From positions 62,001 to 126,000 of the forward strand of contig NZ_JAAGOX010000043.1 in assembly GCF_010500245.1 (NCBI RefSeq): 64,000 nucleotides of DNA, read 5' to 3'. The stretch comes from Ruegeria sp. PrR005 (lineage in GTDB: Bacteria > Pseudomonadota > Alphaproteobacteria > Rhodobacterales > Rhodobacteraceae). The notes under the pieces were generated by a model. It saw only the letters and a program-made list of their open reading frames with translations, made no database searches and was not told the origin of the DNA. Positions 8,424 to 17,078 of this stretch are shown piece after piece. The position numbers were made by a program, and so were the translations under genes. Each line of letters starts with the position of its first letter. Within the stretch, counting starts at the first letter, position 1.

Positions 8424-9515
8424 ATGCGAAACTCCTATCAGATCGCGGTCTTTCCGGGCGACGGTATCGGCCCTGAGATCACCGCCCCAACCGTGGAGAT
8501 CCTGCAATCGCTTGCCGATACCGCCCCCGACTACGCGCTCAACTTTGCCGAGGCGCCCGCCGGGGCAGGCCATTATCGCGACACCGGCACCGCCCTGCCC
8601 GCTTCATCGCTGGCGCTGGCCCGCGCCTCGGATGCGATCTTGCTGTCGGCGATGGGCCTGCCCGACGTGCGCTATCCCGACGGCACCGAGATCACTCCGC
8701 AGATCGACCTCAGGATGGAGCTGTCGCTCTTTGCCGGGGTGCGGCCGGTGACGCTGCGCCCGGGCCAGCCCGGGCCGCTGACCCTGCCGCCGGGCAAGAC
8801 CATCGACTTTGTCCTGATCCGGGAAAGCACCGAGGGGCTGTTCTTTACCAAGGGCCGGGGCGAGGTCACCGACACCGAGGCCCGCGAAACCCTGCGCATC
8901 ACCCGCGACACCTCCGAAAAACTGTTCCGCTTTGCTTTTGACCTGGCCGCCCGGCGCAAGGCATCGGGGCGCGGCAAGGGGCGGGTCACCTGCGTCGACA
9001 AGGCCAACGTGTTCCGCGCCTTCGCCTTCTTCCGCAAGATCTTTGACGAGGAGGCCGCACGCCACCCGGACATGACGGCAGATCACGCCTATGTCGACGC
9101 GATGGCGCTGTGGATGGTGCAGAGGCCCTGGGATTTCGACGTTCTGGTCACAGAGAACATGTTCGGCGACATCCTGTCCGACCTTGGCGCCGGGTTGATG
9201 GGGGGCCTGGGCATGGCACCCTCGGCCGATATCGGGCTGGAGCATGCGGTGTTCCAGCCCTGCCATGGCACCGCGCCCGACATTGCGGGCCAGGGTCTTG
9301 CCAACCCGTTTGCCATGCTGCTGTCGGCGGCGATGATGCTCGACTGGCTGGGCGACAAACACGACAATGACGGACTGCGCCGCGATGGCAATCGCCTGCG
9401 TCAGGCGGTCGAACAGGTGATCGCCGAGGGGGCTGCCCTGACCCGCGACTTGCGCGGCACCGCCGGAACGCGGGCTGCGGCGGATGCGGTCGCCCGAGCT
9501 TTGTCTCTGCCATGA
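8424..9515 (+). CDS. Isocitrate/isopropylmalate dehydrogenase family protein (tartrate dehydrogenase-like)
   Basis: 363 residues of the beta-decarboxylating dehydrogenase family. Visible: FPGDGIGPEI at the N-terminus, the substrate loop LIRESTEGLFF, the conserved Lys-Asn segment CVDKANVFRAF, the metal-binding ENMFGDILSDLGAG and the NAD-binding region QPCHGTAPDIAGQGLANP. Classic members oxidise malate-like 2-hydroxyacids with NAD, often with decarboxylation. The ESTEG loop differs from true LeuB, and the neighbours are not leucine genes. In this setting it probably oxidises a four-carbon sugar acid, the step normally done by LtnD or DenD. It overlaps the next gene by 4 bases (ATGA). Confidence 0.85.
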   Translation: MRNSYQIAVFPGDGIGPEITAPTVEILQSLADTAPDYALNFAEAPAGAGHYRDTGTALPASSLALARASDAILLSAMGLPDVRYPDGTEITPQIDLRMELSLFAGVRPVTLRPGQPGPLTLPPGKTIDFVLIRESTEGLFFTKGRGEVTDTEARETLRITRDTSEKLFRFAFDLAARRKASGRGKGRVTCVDKANVFRAFAFFRKIFDEEAARHPDMTADHAYVDAMALWMVQRPWDFDVLVTENMFGDILSDLGAGLMGGLGMAPSADIGLEHAVFQPCHGTAPDIAGQGLANPFAMLLSAAMMLDWLGDKHDNDGLRRDGNRLRQAVEQVIAEGAALTRDLRGTAGTRAAADAVARALSLP

Positions 9516-10534
9516 CCCGGCTGCGCGTCGCCTGTGCCGGTGCCGGATATTTCAGCCAGTACCATCTTGGCAGCTGGTCGCGGATGGACAATGTCGACCT
9601 CGTCGGCACCTGCGACCGCGATATCGCGCGCGCCCGGGCCACCGGCCTGCCCGCCTTTGATGACCTCGCCCGGATGCTGACCGAAACGCAACCGGATCTG
9701 CTCGACATCATCCTGCCGCCCGAGGCTCAGGCCGAAGCGATCCGCACCGCGCTGGCGCACGGGGTCAAGACGATGATCTGCCAGAAACCCTTTTGCCGCG
9801 ATCTGGCCGAGGCGCGACAAATCACGGCCGAGGCCGAAGCCGCCGACGCCCTGCTCGTGGTGCATGAAAACTTCCGGTTCCAGCCCTGGTACCGCGCCGC
9901 TAAACGGGCGCTCGACGATGGGCTGATCGGCCCGGTGCAGCAGGTCACGTTTCGCCTGCGTCCCGGCGACGGACAGGGGCCCGATGCCTATCTGGACCGG
10001 CAACCCTATTTCCAGACGATGAAGCGCTTCCTGATCCATGAAACCGCCGTGCATTGGATCGACACGTTCCGCTACCTGCTTGGCGAGCCAACAGCCGTCT
10101 ACGCCGACCTGCGCCGCGTCAACCCGGTGATCGCGGGCGAGGATGCAGGCCTGATCTTCTTCGACCATCCCGACGGCGTGCGGGCGCTCTTTGACGGAAA
10201 CCGCTGCCTGGATCATGCCGCCGACAACCTGCGTCGCACCATGGGAGAGGCGCTGACCGAAGGCGCGGGCGGCAGCCTGTCCCTGCGCGGCGACGGTTCC
10301 CTCTGGCATCGCCGCTTCGGCGCGCGGGACCTCACCTGTATCCTGCCCCCCGACAACTGGACCGGGTTCGGCGGCGACTGTGTGCACGCCTTGCAAACCC
10401 ATGTCGTATCCAGCCTTCTGGCCCAAACCCCGCCGGAAAACCGCGCCCGCGACTATCTGCGCGTGCTCGAAATCGAAGCCGCGATTTACACCTCGGCCGA
10501 AACCGGCCGCAAGATCACGTTGGAGACCCCGTGA
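9512..10534 (+). CDS. Gfo/Idh/MocA family oxidoreductase
   Basis: 340 residues. The Rossmann motif is GAGYFSQYH at the N-terminus, the conserved catalytic-lysine motif is QKPF near residue 90, and HETAVHWIDTFRYLLG in the middle carries the His/Asp typical of the family. Family members oxidise or reduce sugars and inositols with NAD(P). A first step that turns a sugar into a lactone would supply the divergent lactonase-like enzyme. It overlaps both neighbours by 4 bases, so it belongs firmly to this pathway. The exact substrate is unknown. Confidence 0.87.
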   Translation: MTRLRVACAGAGYFSQYHLGSWSRMDNVDLVGTCDRDIARARATGLPAFDDLARMLTETQPDLLDIILPPEAQAEAIRTALAHGVKTMICQKPFCRDLAEARQITAEAEAADALLVVHENFRFQPWYRAAKRALDDGLIGPVQQVTFRLRPGDGQGPDAYLDRQPYFQTMKRFLIHETAVHWIDTFRYLLGEPTAVYADLRRVNPVIAGEDAGLIFFDHPDGVRALFDGNRCLDHAADNLRRTMGEALTEGAGGSLSLRGDGSLWHRRFGARDLTCILPPDNWTGFGGDCVHALQTHVVSSLLAQTPPENRARDYLRVLEIEAAIYTSAETGRKITLETP

Positions 10535-11208
10535 AACAGCCCGACGCCAAACCTCTGTCCAACACCCAGCGCGCCGTGCAGGACTTGCGCCGGATGATCT
10601 TCGACGGCACCCTTGCCGCAGGGTCCGACCATCTGGAAACCGAACTGGCCGACCGGCTGGGCATGTCGCGCACCCCGGTGCGCGAAGCCGCCCTGTTGCT
10701 CGAAGGCCAGGGCCTGCTGGAACTGCGCCCGCGCAAGGGGGTGCGCATCCTGCCCGTCTCCCCCGCCGACATGCGCGAGATCTATGACATCCTCACCGAG
10801 CTTGAAAGCCTCGCCGCACGGCGCGCCGCCGAGCGGCGGCCCGACGACGCGGAACTGGCCGGGTTGGCAAAGGCGATCTCGGATATGGACGCGGCGCTCG
10901 ACAGGAACGAACTCGACGCCTGGGCCGAGGCGGACGACCGGTTTCACCTGGAACTGGTCCGTCTCGGGGGCAACACCCGCCTCAGCGCGATGGTCATGCT
11001 GATGACCGACCAGGTGCGCCGGGCGCGTGCGGTCACCCTGTTCATGCGGCCCAAACCGGTGCAATCGAACGCCGATCACCGCCGCGTCTACGAGGCCATC
11101 CGCGCCGGCCACCCCTATCTGGCGGGTGACATCCACCACCAGCACCGCCGGGCCGCCGGCGACATGATGGTCGCGCTGCTCGAACGCCATCGTCTGAACC
11201 ACATCTGA
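10531..11208 (+). CDS. GntR-family transcriptional regulator, FCD type
   Basis: 225 residues. An N-terminal winged helix carries the classic LADRLGMSRTPVREAALLLEGQGLLELRPRKGV block (about residues 36-68). The all-helical FCD effector domain follows, with the metal-binding Asp and His pattern beginning EADDRFHLELVRLGGN. FCD regulators usually sense carboxylic acids, fitting a sugar-acid pathway. It is the last gene of the plus-strand operon and is the obvious candidate to bind the palindrome at 8338-8355, with the pathway substrate as inducer. Confidence 0.92.
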   Translation: MKQPDAKPLSNTQRAVQDLRRMIFDGTLAAGSDHLETELADRLGMSRTPVREAALLLEGQGLLELRPRKGVRILPVSPADMREIYDILTELESLAARRAAERRPDDAELAGLAKAISDMDAALDRNELDAWAEADDRFHLELVRLGGNTRLSAMVMLMTDQVRRARAVTLFMRPKPVQSNADHRRVYEAIRAGHPYLAGDIHHQHRRAAGDMMVALLERHRLNHI

Positions 11209-11210
11209 CC

Positions 11211-11230
11211 GGCACCGGCGCCCCGGTGCC
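11211..11230. terminator. Hairpin between convergent genes
   Basis: GGCACCGG and CCGGTGCC form an 8-bp perfect stem around CGCC, two bases after the GntR stop and 16 bases before the stop of the convergent kinase gene. There is no clear T-tract on either side, so it may stop transcription poorly or only with Rho. Confidence 0.45.
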
Positions 11231-11245
11231 ACCGGGCCTCTCGCG

Positions 11246-13834
11246 TCAGAGCCGCAGCAACGGGCGGCTTTCCGACCACGCGCCCTCTAGCCGCGCCTTG
11301 CCCACACGGATCGCTGCGGCATCCGATGCCTTCGCCGCATCCTCCATCTCGGCCAGCAGCGTCTGCATCTCGACCAGCCCGAACGCCCCCGCGCTGCCCG
11401 CTGCCTTGTGTATGCTGTCCGCCAGCGCGGGCCATCCGCCACCAGCCCGCAAATCGTCCTCGATACCTGCGAGAAGATCGTCGAACTCGCAGGTGAGACG
11501 CTGCAACAGCTGTCCGGTCCCGTCGTCCCCCAGTACCTCGCGCATTTCTGAGATCCGGGTCCGAACCAGCTCGGATCCGTGCGTCTCCGCCACATCCGCC
11601 GCACCGTTTGCCCGCCTTGCACGCGCCTTTGGCACATGTTCCAGCAAAAGGCGGCGCAAGTCCTTCAGAACCAGCGGCTTGCCGAGAAATCCGTTCATGC
11701 CCTCGGCAAGAAAGCTCTGCCTGTCACCGGGCAGAACATTGGCCGAAAACGCAACGATCACGGAATCGCGCGAGGCGCCGGTACCCCTGCGGATCAACCG
11801 GGTTGCCTCCAACCCGTCCATGACCGGCATGCTGATATCCATCAGGATGAGATCGAAACGCCGGTCGGCCGCCTGTTCGACAGCCGCCTGCCCGTTCACC
11901 GCGGCCGCCACCCGGTGCCCCTGCTTTCTAAGCATGGTACTCACGACCTGCAAATTGATCTCGTTGTCCTCGACAACCAGGATATCGAGCGTCGCCGAGT
12001 CCGAGACCCTGTTGTCCTCGCCCCCGTGCGCATCCGGCGCCGCGGCAATTTTCACCGGGATGTGAAAATGAAAGACGCTGCCCTCACCCAGCATGCTTTC
12101 GACAGCGATCTCGCCACCGAGGTTGCGCGCCAACCGTCTGGCAATCCCCAGCCCCAGGCCGGTCCCCCCCGCCGACCGCCTGAACGAGGCATCCGTTGTC
12201 CGGAAATCATCAAAGATCAGGTCAAATTGCTCTTCGGGAATACCCATGCCCGTGTCGACCACCCGGAACTCCAGCCCCGGTTGTGCCTGCGTCCCGTTCG
12301 ATGGCAGCGGGCTCTGCTCCACCTCGATTGCGATATGGCCGTTTTCGGTGAACTTGATCGCGTTGCCCAGCAGGTTCAACAGGATCTGTTGCAGATGTCG
12401 CCGGTCAGTGATCACCCAGGGCCTGCGCTCGCCGACCCAATGCCATTCCAGGCTGTTGCCGCGGGCGGCGGCGCTCCCGAACTGGCTTTCGACGCATTCC
12501 TGCAAGACCTCGTTGATATTAACCGTGCTCAGCACAACCGCCATCTTGCCCGCCTCGAGACTGGCGATGTCCAGCACGGCATTGACATGCCCCATCAGCA
12601 GCTTTCCCGATATCTCCATACTGCGGACAAACGCGGACTGCTCTTCGGACAGTTCCGTCTCTTCCAGAAGCGAGAGATTTCCAAGGATCCCGTTCAGCGG
12701 CGTGCGGATTTCGTGGCTCATCACCGTCAGGAACTCGGCTTTCACCTTTTCACCGGTCAGGGCCCGGTCGCGCGCCTCGACAAGTTCCTGTTCGTCCGCG
12801 ACCTGGCGCGAGATGTCCCGGATAAACCCGACGATGATCTCTTCGGTCCCGTCAAAGGCCGATTGCAGGGTCAATTCCGCCGGAAACACAGTGCCGTCCT
12901 TGCGCGTGGCGGAATACTGCTCCAGCCTGGGCCCGGCGGTCACAATCTGTTTCTTGCCGGCACTGCGTCGGTCTCTCTGGTGCAGCAGATCCCGCATGTT
13001 CAGCGGAATGACGTTCTCTGACACCGGCCGTCCGATCACATCGCCGGCGCGGAACCCGAACATCCGCTCTGCCACCGCGTTGAACTCGGTCACTTTCCAC
13101 GAAATGTCGAGCACCACGACAGCATCCTGCGACGTGGCCAGAACGGTCTTGATCCGTTCGCTGACCTGCTGGATCTGAATCCCCCGCTTGTGCGTCTTTC
13201 GATTGACGATCAGCAGATATGTACTGACCGTGACCAGCGCCACCGACAGCCCCGCAACCAATGCCATCAAACGCGTAATCGTGGTGACCAGCGCTTCTCT
13301 GCGCATGTCCGACTGCCGGGCAAGCAACGCAAGACCCTGAACCGAAATCTCGCGCACCTGAGGGCGCAGCTCGTCGATTTCCGCCATCAGGCCCGGAAGC
13401 GCCTCTATCAGACGATCATCCGGGCCGTCGATCACCGGCAGATTCGCGGTCAGCACAGACTGGATCCGGCGCAGAGGGACGGCGAATTCGGGTTGGGAAT
13501 TGAGCGTCGCGAACAGCCTGCCGTCTTTCAGCATGTCGCTGCGGCTGAAGAAGATGTCAAAACCCTTGCGGATCTCCTCCACCTCGGCGGCGGTCAGGTC
13601 GCGCCCCTGAACTGCCAGGGCGTTCTTCAGCGCAATCACCAGATGTACGTGATCGACCTCGGTCTGCGACAGCGTCCATTGAACATTGTCGGACATGGCG
13701 GATTTCAGGCTTTCGACATCCCGCAAAGCTTGCCTGGTCAGCAACGCCACCAGCAGGACCAGTACCGCCAGTCCACCGCCGACAATCACACCCAGAACGG
13801 TGCTGCCACGCTCTCGTTTGCGCTGGAACATCAT
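11246..13834 (-). CDS. Hybrid sensor histidine kinase (PAS, HisKA, HATPase, REC, Hpt)
   Basis: 862 residues. Two membrane helices (about 13-35 and 190-212) bracket a mostly helical periplasmic domain. A PAS domain follows at about 225-345, then HisKA with SHEIRTPLNG near 373 and an HATPase domain with the N-box NAIKFTENG and DTGMGIP. The receiver domain has MDISMPVMDG near 663. The C-terminal Hpt has its phospho-His in DSIHKAAGSAGAFG near 807. It can therefore run a full phosphorelay. The exported protein and the NarL-type regulator encoded just upstream on the same strand are its likely input and output. Confidence 0.92.
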   Translation of the reverse strand: MMFQRKRERGSTVLGVIVGGGLAVLVLLVALLTRQALRDVESLKSAMSDNVQWTLSQTEVDHVHLVIALKNALAVQGRDLTAAEVEEIRKGFDIFFSRSDMLKDGRLFATLNSQPEFAVPLRRIQSVLTANLPVIDGPDDRLIEALPGLMAEIDELRPQVREISVQGLALLARQSDMRREALVTTITRLMALVAGLSVALVTVSTYLLIVNRKTHKRGIQIQQVSERIKTVLATSQDAVVVLDISWKVTEFNAVAERMFGFRAGDVIGRPVSENVIPLNMRDLLHQRDRRSAGKKQIVTAGPRLEQYSATRKDGTVFPAELTLQSAFDGTEEIIVGFIRDISRQVADEQELVEARDRALTGEKVKAEFLTVMSHEIRTPLNGILGNLSLLEETELSEEQSAFVRSMEISGKLLMGHVNAVLDIASLEAGKMAVVLSTVNINEVLQECVESQFGSAAARGNSLEWHWVGERRPWVITDRRHLQQILLNLLGNAIKFTENGHIAIEVEQSPLPSNGTQAQPGLEFRVVDTGMGIPEEQFDLIFDDFRTTDASFRRSAGGTGLGLGIARRLARNLGGEIAVESMLGEGSVFHFHIPVKIAAAPDAHGGEDNRVSDSATLDILVVEDNEINLQVVSTMLRKQGHRVAAAVNGQAAVEQAADRRFDLILMDISMPVMDGLEATRLIRRGTGASRDSVIVAFSANVLPGDRQSFLAEGMNGFLGKPLVLKDLRRLLLEHVPKARARRANGAADVAETHGSELVRTRISEMREVLGDDGTGQLLQRLTCEFDDLLAGIEDDLRAGGGWPALADSIHKAAGSAGAFGLVEMQTLLAEMEDAAKASDAAAIRVGKARLEGAWSESRPLLRL

Positions 13835-13913
13835 TCTTTCGGTTTACGAGGTCCTGTACAAACGCGCAATCTGTCTCCCCGTATCGGGTCTCTGAGCGGC
13901 CCCGGAAACAGGC

Positions 13914-14423
13914 CTATTCGGTGATTTCCATCCGGTCCAGCTGCCAGATGCTGCGGGTATAGATCGTTTCCGTCCTGAAACGATCGGAGGAATCGTATGG
14001 ATAGACGATCCACAACGGCCCCTTGTCCCGGCGCGACATGGGTTGCCCGTCCATCTCATAAGCCACCACCGGCGCGTCCGGTTCGACCGAAGCGACGGGG
14101 ATGTGAACGATGTAATCGTTCAGCGCCTGGGCCCGGACCGTCCCCGAAGTCACGCCAACACGTTCGAGGATATCCGCCAAAGGCACCCCGGTGAACCGCA
14201 TGACGCCATCTGTCCACAGGGTCGTTGTCTCAAAGGAAACCTGCCGCATGTCTCGCAGCATCGCCATGTCGAACTGGGCGTCTTCCCCCGAATTCGTCTG
14301 CCCGATATTGCCCGATATCACCAGCACCACGTCCTGAGATGGAACCGGAAGCTCTCCACCCGAGACCGAACCAGCCCCAAACAGGGCAAGCGCAAGCCAC
14401 AGGATCCCCTTCGCGCGTTTCAA
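13914..14423 (-). CDS. Exported molybdopterin-oxidoreductase-fold protein without the metal cysteine
   Basis: 169 residues from a TTG at 14423 that has GGGGGAG 6 bases before it; a longer frame from TTG 14447 would spoil the signal peptide. A signal peptide (MKRAKGILWLALALFGAGSVS) is followed by a domain resembling the sulfite-oxidase/YedY molybdopterin-binding fold: LVISGNIGQTN, VRFTGVPLADIL-like block, NDYIVHIPV, PLWIVYPYD. The protein contains no cysteine, so the Cys that coordinates molybdenum in enzymes is missing. Placed between the regulator and kinase genes, it is best read as a periplasmic ligand- or redox-sensing partner, not an enzyme. That role is inference. Confidence 0.7.
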   Translation of the reverse strand: MKRAKGILWLALALFGAGSVSGGELPVPSQDVVLVISGNIGQTNSGEDAQFDMAMLRDMRQVSFETTTLWTDGVMRFTGVPLADILERVGVTSGTVRAQALNDYIVHIPVASVEPDAPVVAYEMDGQPMSRRDKGPLWIVYPYDSSDRFRTETIYTRSIWQLDRMEITE

Positions 14424-14607
14424 GCTTTTCTCCCCCTCGTCACCCAAACATGTCTGGAAAATTATGGATATATCCTGATTTTCCGAAAGCAGCCCTTTCA
14501 GGTATTTGTCCTATCCCAAAGAATAGGTCCAAGTGTCCGCCGCAGCCGCGCCCGGACCGGTGGAATGTCCGGTTTACCGGCAAGGATCACGCGCCCGTCC
14601 CGGCCCG

Positions 14608-15219
14608 TCAGAACAACCCTGCATCTTTTGCGATCAGGGCCGCCTGTGTCCGGTTCTTGGCGTTCAGCTTGCGGCACAGAGTTTTCACATGCAGCTTGAT
14701 CGTGACCTCCTGAAGATCAAGCTCCCGGGCGATTTCCTTGTTGGCCAGCCCCAGACACAGCCGTTCCAGAACCTCCAGTTCGCGACTGCTGAGACCTGCC
14801 GCGAGCGGATGATTCCGCTCGACATCGGCCGAATTCAGGAAATCGACCGGAACGTAAGTCTCTCCCGCTACGATGAAACGGACGGCATTGACCAGCGATT
14901 TCGCCCCCATCGTCTTGGGTAGAAAGCCCGCCGCACCAGCGGCCAGCGCATCCTGCGCGACCGATTTGCTGGCGGTGCCGGACATGATCGCAACCGGGCG
15001 CCCGTCCCCGGCCTCCATCGCCTTTTTCATTCCTTCCAGGCCATTCATCCCGGGCATGGCATAGTCCAGCAGAACCACGTCGAACAATGTTTTGCGGGCC
15101 GCTTCACAGGCCGAGGACAAGTCCGGCACAGTCGTGACGGCAATGTCCTTCTCGCTTTCCAGGTATGCCTTCAAAGCGTCCCGAACCAGATCGTGATCGT
15201 CTGCCAGCAGAACCTTCAT
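14608..15219 (-). CDS. NarL/FixJ-type response regulator
   Basis: 203 residues from the ATG at 15219, where homology to receiver domains begins (MKVLLADDHDLVRDAL). The frame is open further upstream but adds no recognisable sequence. The receiver has the acidic pair ADDHD, the phospho-Asp in VLLDYAMPGMNG near residue 51 and a conserved Lys in GFLPKTMG. The C-terminal LuxR-type helix-turn-helix shows SSRELEVLERLCLGLANKEIARELDL. It is upstream of, and on the same strand as, the exported protein and the hybrid kinase, and is the probable output of that phosphorelay. Confidence 0.9.
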   Translation of the reverse strand: MKVLLADDHDLVRDALKAYLESEKDIAVTTVPDLSSACEAARKTLFDVVLLDYAMPGMNGLEGMKKAMEAGDGRPVAIMSGTASKSVAQDALAAGAAGFLPKTMGAKSLVNAVRFIVAGETYVPVDFLNSADVERNHPLAAGLSSRELEVLERLCLGLANKEIARELDLQEVTIKLHVKTLCRKLNAKNRTQAALIAKDAGLF

Positions 15220-15319
15220 TTCTGTGCCCCGAACCTGCCGTGGTTGCCAAACTGTCCCGGTATCATCGGGCAACAAGGCTTCCTTCGCAATCACTTAGTG
15301 CCAGATCCGGAAACTTGGA

Positions 15320-15344
15320 GGGGGTGCCATCAATGGACGCCCCC
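15320..15344 (-). terminator. Hairpin after the TauD-like gene
   Basis: GGGGG and CCCCC arms enclose a second CCAT/ATGG stem around a two-base turn, about 53 bases downstream of the TauD-like stop. The minus-strand flank (TCCAAGTTTCC) is only weakly T-rich. It probably separates the biosynthetic operon from the regulator gene downstream. Confidence 0.45.
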
Positions 15345-15396
15345 CGGCCAAACGGTTCGACACCAGGGATTGCCGACGCGGCTCGGGGCCGATGAC

Positions 15397-16254
15397 CTAG
15401 ACCCGTCCCATCCCGATGAACAACTGGCGGTCCTGATCCTTGATCGCGCGCCTGCCGTGCATCACGCGGGTATTGTCGAGGATCGCGACGTCCCCGTCCT
15501 GCCAGTTGATCTCGGTGGTGCAGGTCTCGGCCAGCGCCCGCATTTCCTCGATCTCTTCCGCCGTCACGACCGACCCATCGGCAAAGCGATAGACCGGCGC
15601 CTCGTAATTGTGCGACGGCCCCAGAACGGCGTTGGCAAACCCGGCCCCGCCGGAAAAGGCCGAGGGCCGCACCGGGTTCAGCGTGATGTGATAGGTCAGC
15701 GACCCGTCTTCATGCAGTTCGAAATCCTGGTTCGGGATTGCCGCCTTGAATTGCAGGATATGCTCCTCAGTCACCTCTTCGGGGCCGGAAATCGCCGGGT
15801 GCTCATTGGCCAGGTAGCGTTTCCACAATTCCTCGGGCAGACGGCGCGACACGGTCATCGGCTGGCTCCAGCGCGCCCGCTGGGCCTCGTTCATGGCATC
15901 CAGAACCTTGCGGCCATCACAGACCGTGGTCTGCGATCCTTCGAACGCCGCGCGGGCAGAGTAAAAGGCGACCAGATCGGGGCAGACAGGCGTGTTGCCG
16001 TTCTCGATATGCAACCCGATCGGCCCGGTTCCGGCATCGACCTTCTGCGTGTTCTTCTCCGAGAAGGCGCGCGCCGGGTCAAAAGTGATCGTGCGGCAGA
16101 ACTGCGCGGTCAGCGCGCTGAAAACGCTCATGTCCACCTCGAACCCGCGCAACAGCGCCCAGCCGTCGCGTTCCAGATGGCTGCGCACCGCATCCATTTC
16201 CGCCGCGCCAATGGCGGCCCGCGGCATCTCTGCCCGAACGATATTATACGTCAT
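15397..16254 (-). CDS. TauD/TfdA-family Fe(II)/2-oxoglutarate-dependent oxygenase
   Basis: 285 residues from the ATG at 16254, preceded by AAGGA at 7 bases. The facial triad is visible as HIE (in GLHIENGNTPVCPD) and a distal His in DNTRVMHGRRAI, with the following Arg positioned for 2-oxoglutarate. The wider sequence (GWALLRGF near the N-terminus, WQDGDVAILDNTR near the end) resembles the clavaminate-synthase/TauD branch that acts on small organic acids and amino-acid-like products. It ends the thermostable-hemolysin/ligase/SDR operon, so it probably tailors that product by hydroxylation or desaturation. The substrate is unknown. Confidence 0.85.
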   Translation of the reverse strand: MTYNIVRAEMPRAAIGAAEMDAVRSHLERDGWALLRGFEVDMSVFSALTAQFCRTITFDPARAFSEKNTQKVDAGTGPIGLHIENGNTPVCPDLVAFYSARAAFEGSQTTVCDGRKVLDAMNEAQRARWSQPMTVSRRLPEELWKRYLANEHPAISGPEEVTEEHILQFKAAIPNQDFELHEDGSLTYHITLNPVRPSAFSGGAGFANAVLGPSHNYEAPVYRFADGSVVTAEEIEEMRALAETCTTEINWQDGDVAILDNTRVMHGRRAIKDQDRQLFIGMGRV

Positions 16255-16286
16255 GCTCTTATCCTTGTTGATCCGATTGCCCGGGC

Positions 16287-17078
16287 TCACGCTCGGCGCA
16301 GTGTTTCGATGGCTTGAAGGGTGTTTTCGGCGCGTGCCTGCGCCCCCACGGACCGGTCGACCAGCGACGGGAACAGGCGCTGCACCTTGACAAAGAACCG
16401 CTCCTTGCCCCGTGGAAAGCTTTCGCGCCGCCCGGCCTGGATCGCTTCCCAGGCCTCGGTCGCGACACGCTCGGCGCTGTCGAGCACCATGTCGAGCGGC
16501 TCGATCAACGCCCCGAATTCCGCCTCGGCGGCCGTCCGGGTGGCGCGCGGCGCCACATAGGTCACGCCCACGCCAGTTCCCGACAATTCCCGCCGGATCG
16601 CGTCGGAAAACCCGCGCAGACCGAATTTCGTCGCCGAATAGGCAGCGAAATAGGGATAGGCGATATCCCCGAACACCGAACCGATATTGACGATCCGCCC
16701 CCGCGCCACCCGCAACGCTGGCAGCATCTCGCGGGTCAGCGCCATCGGCGCCAGCAGATTGGTCCGCACCATCCGCTCCAGCGCATCGTCATCCAGATCG
16801 CCCACCGGGCCGACCGTCAGGCAACCCGCATTGTTGATCAGCACGTCCAGACGGCCGCCCACGGCCTCGGCGATGCGCCGCCTGTCCTCGGGCCGCGTCA
16901 CATCCGCGGTCAGAATGGCAACCTTGTCCGAACCGGCCATCTGTGCCGTTTCCTCCAGAGACGACCAGGTGCGCCCGACAATCAACGGCGCATAGCCCAG
17001 GCGCACGGCCTCGATGGTCAGGTCCCGCCCGATGCCGGACCCGGCGCCAGTGATAAGGACAGATTTGGGGTCGGTCAT
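16287..17078 (-). CDS. Short-chain dehydrogenase/reductase
   Basis: 263 residues of a classical SDR: the nucleotide loop TGAGSGIG, NNAG at the end of strand four, catalytic Ser in IVNIGSVFGD and the YSATK Tyr/Lys pair. The C-terminal part is longer than in FabG-type enzymes (PRGKERFFVKVQRLFPSLVD). It overlaps the ligase gene by 4 bases and is followed 33 bases later by the TauD-like oxygenase. In this operon it likely reduces or oxidises a carbonyl or alcohol on the ligase product. Confidence 0.9.
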   Translation of the reverse strand: MTDPKSVLITGAGSGIGRDLTIEAVRLGYAPLIVGRTWSSLEETAQMAGSDKVAILTADVTRPEDRRRIAEAVGGRLDVLINNAGCLTVGPVGDLDDDALERMVRTNLLAPMALTREMLPALRVARGRIVNIGSVFGDIAYPYFAAYSATKFGLRGFSDAIRRELSGTGVGVTYVAPRATRTAAEAEFGALIEPLDMVLDSAERVATEAWEAIQAGRRESFPRGKERFFVKVQRLFPSLVDRSVGAQARAENTLQAIETLRRA

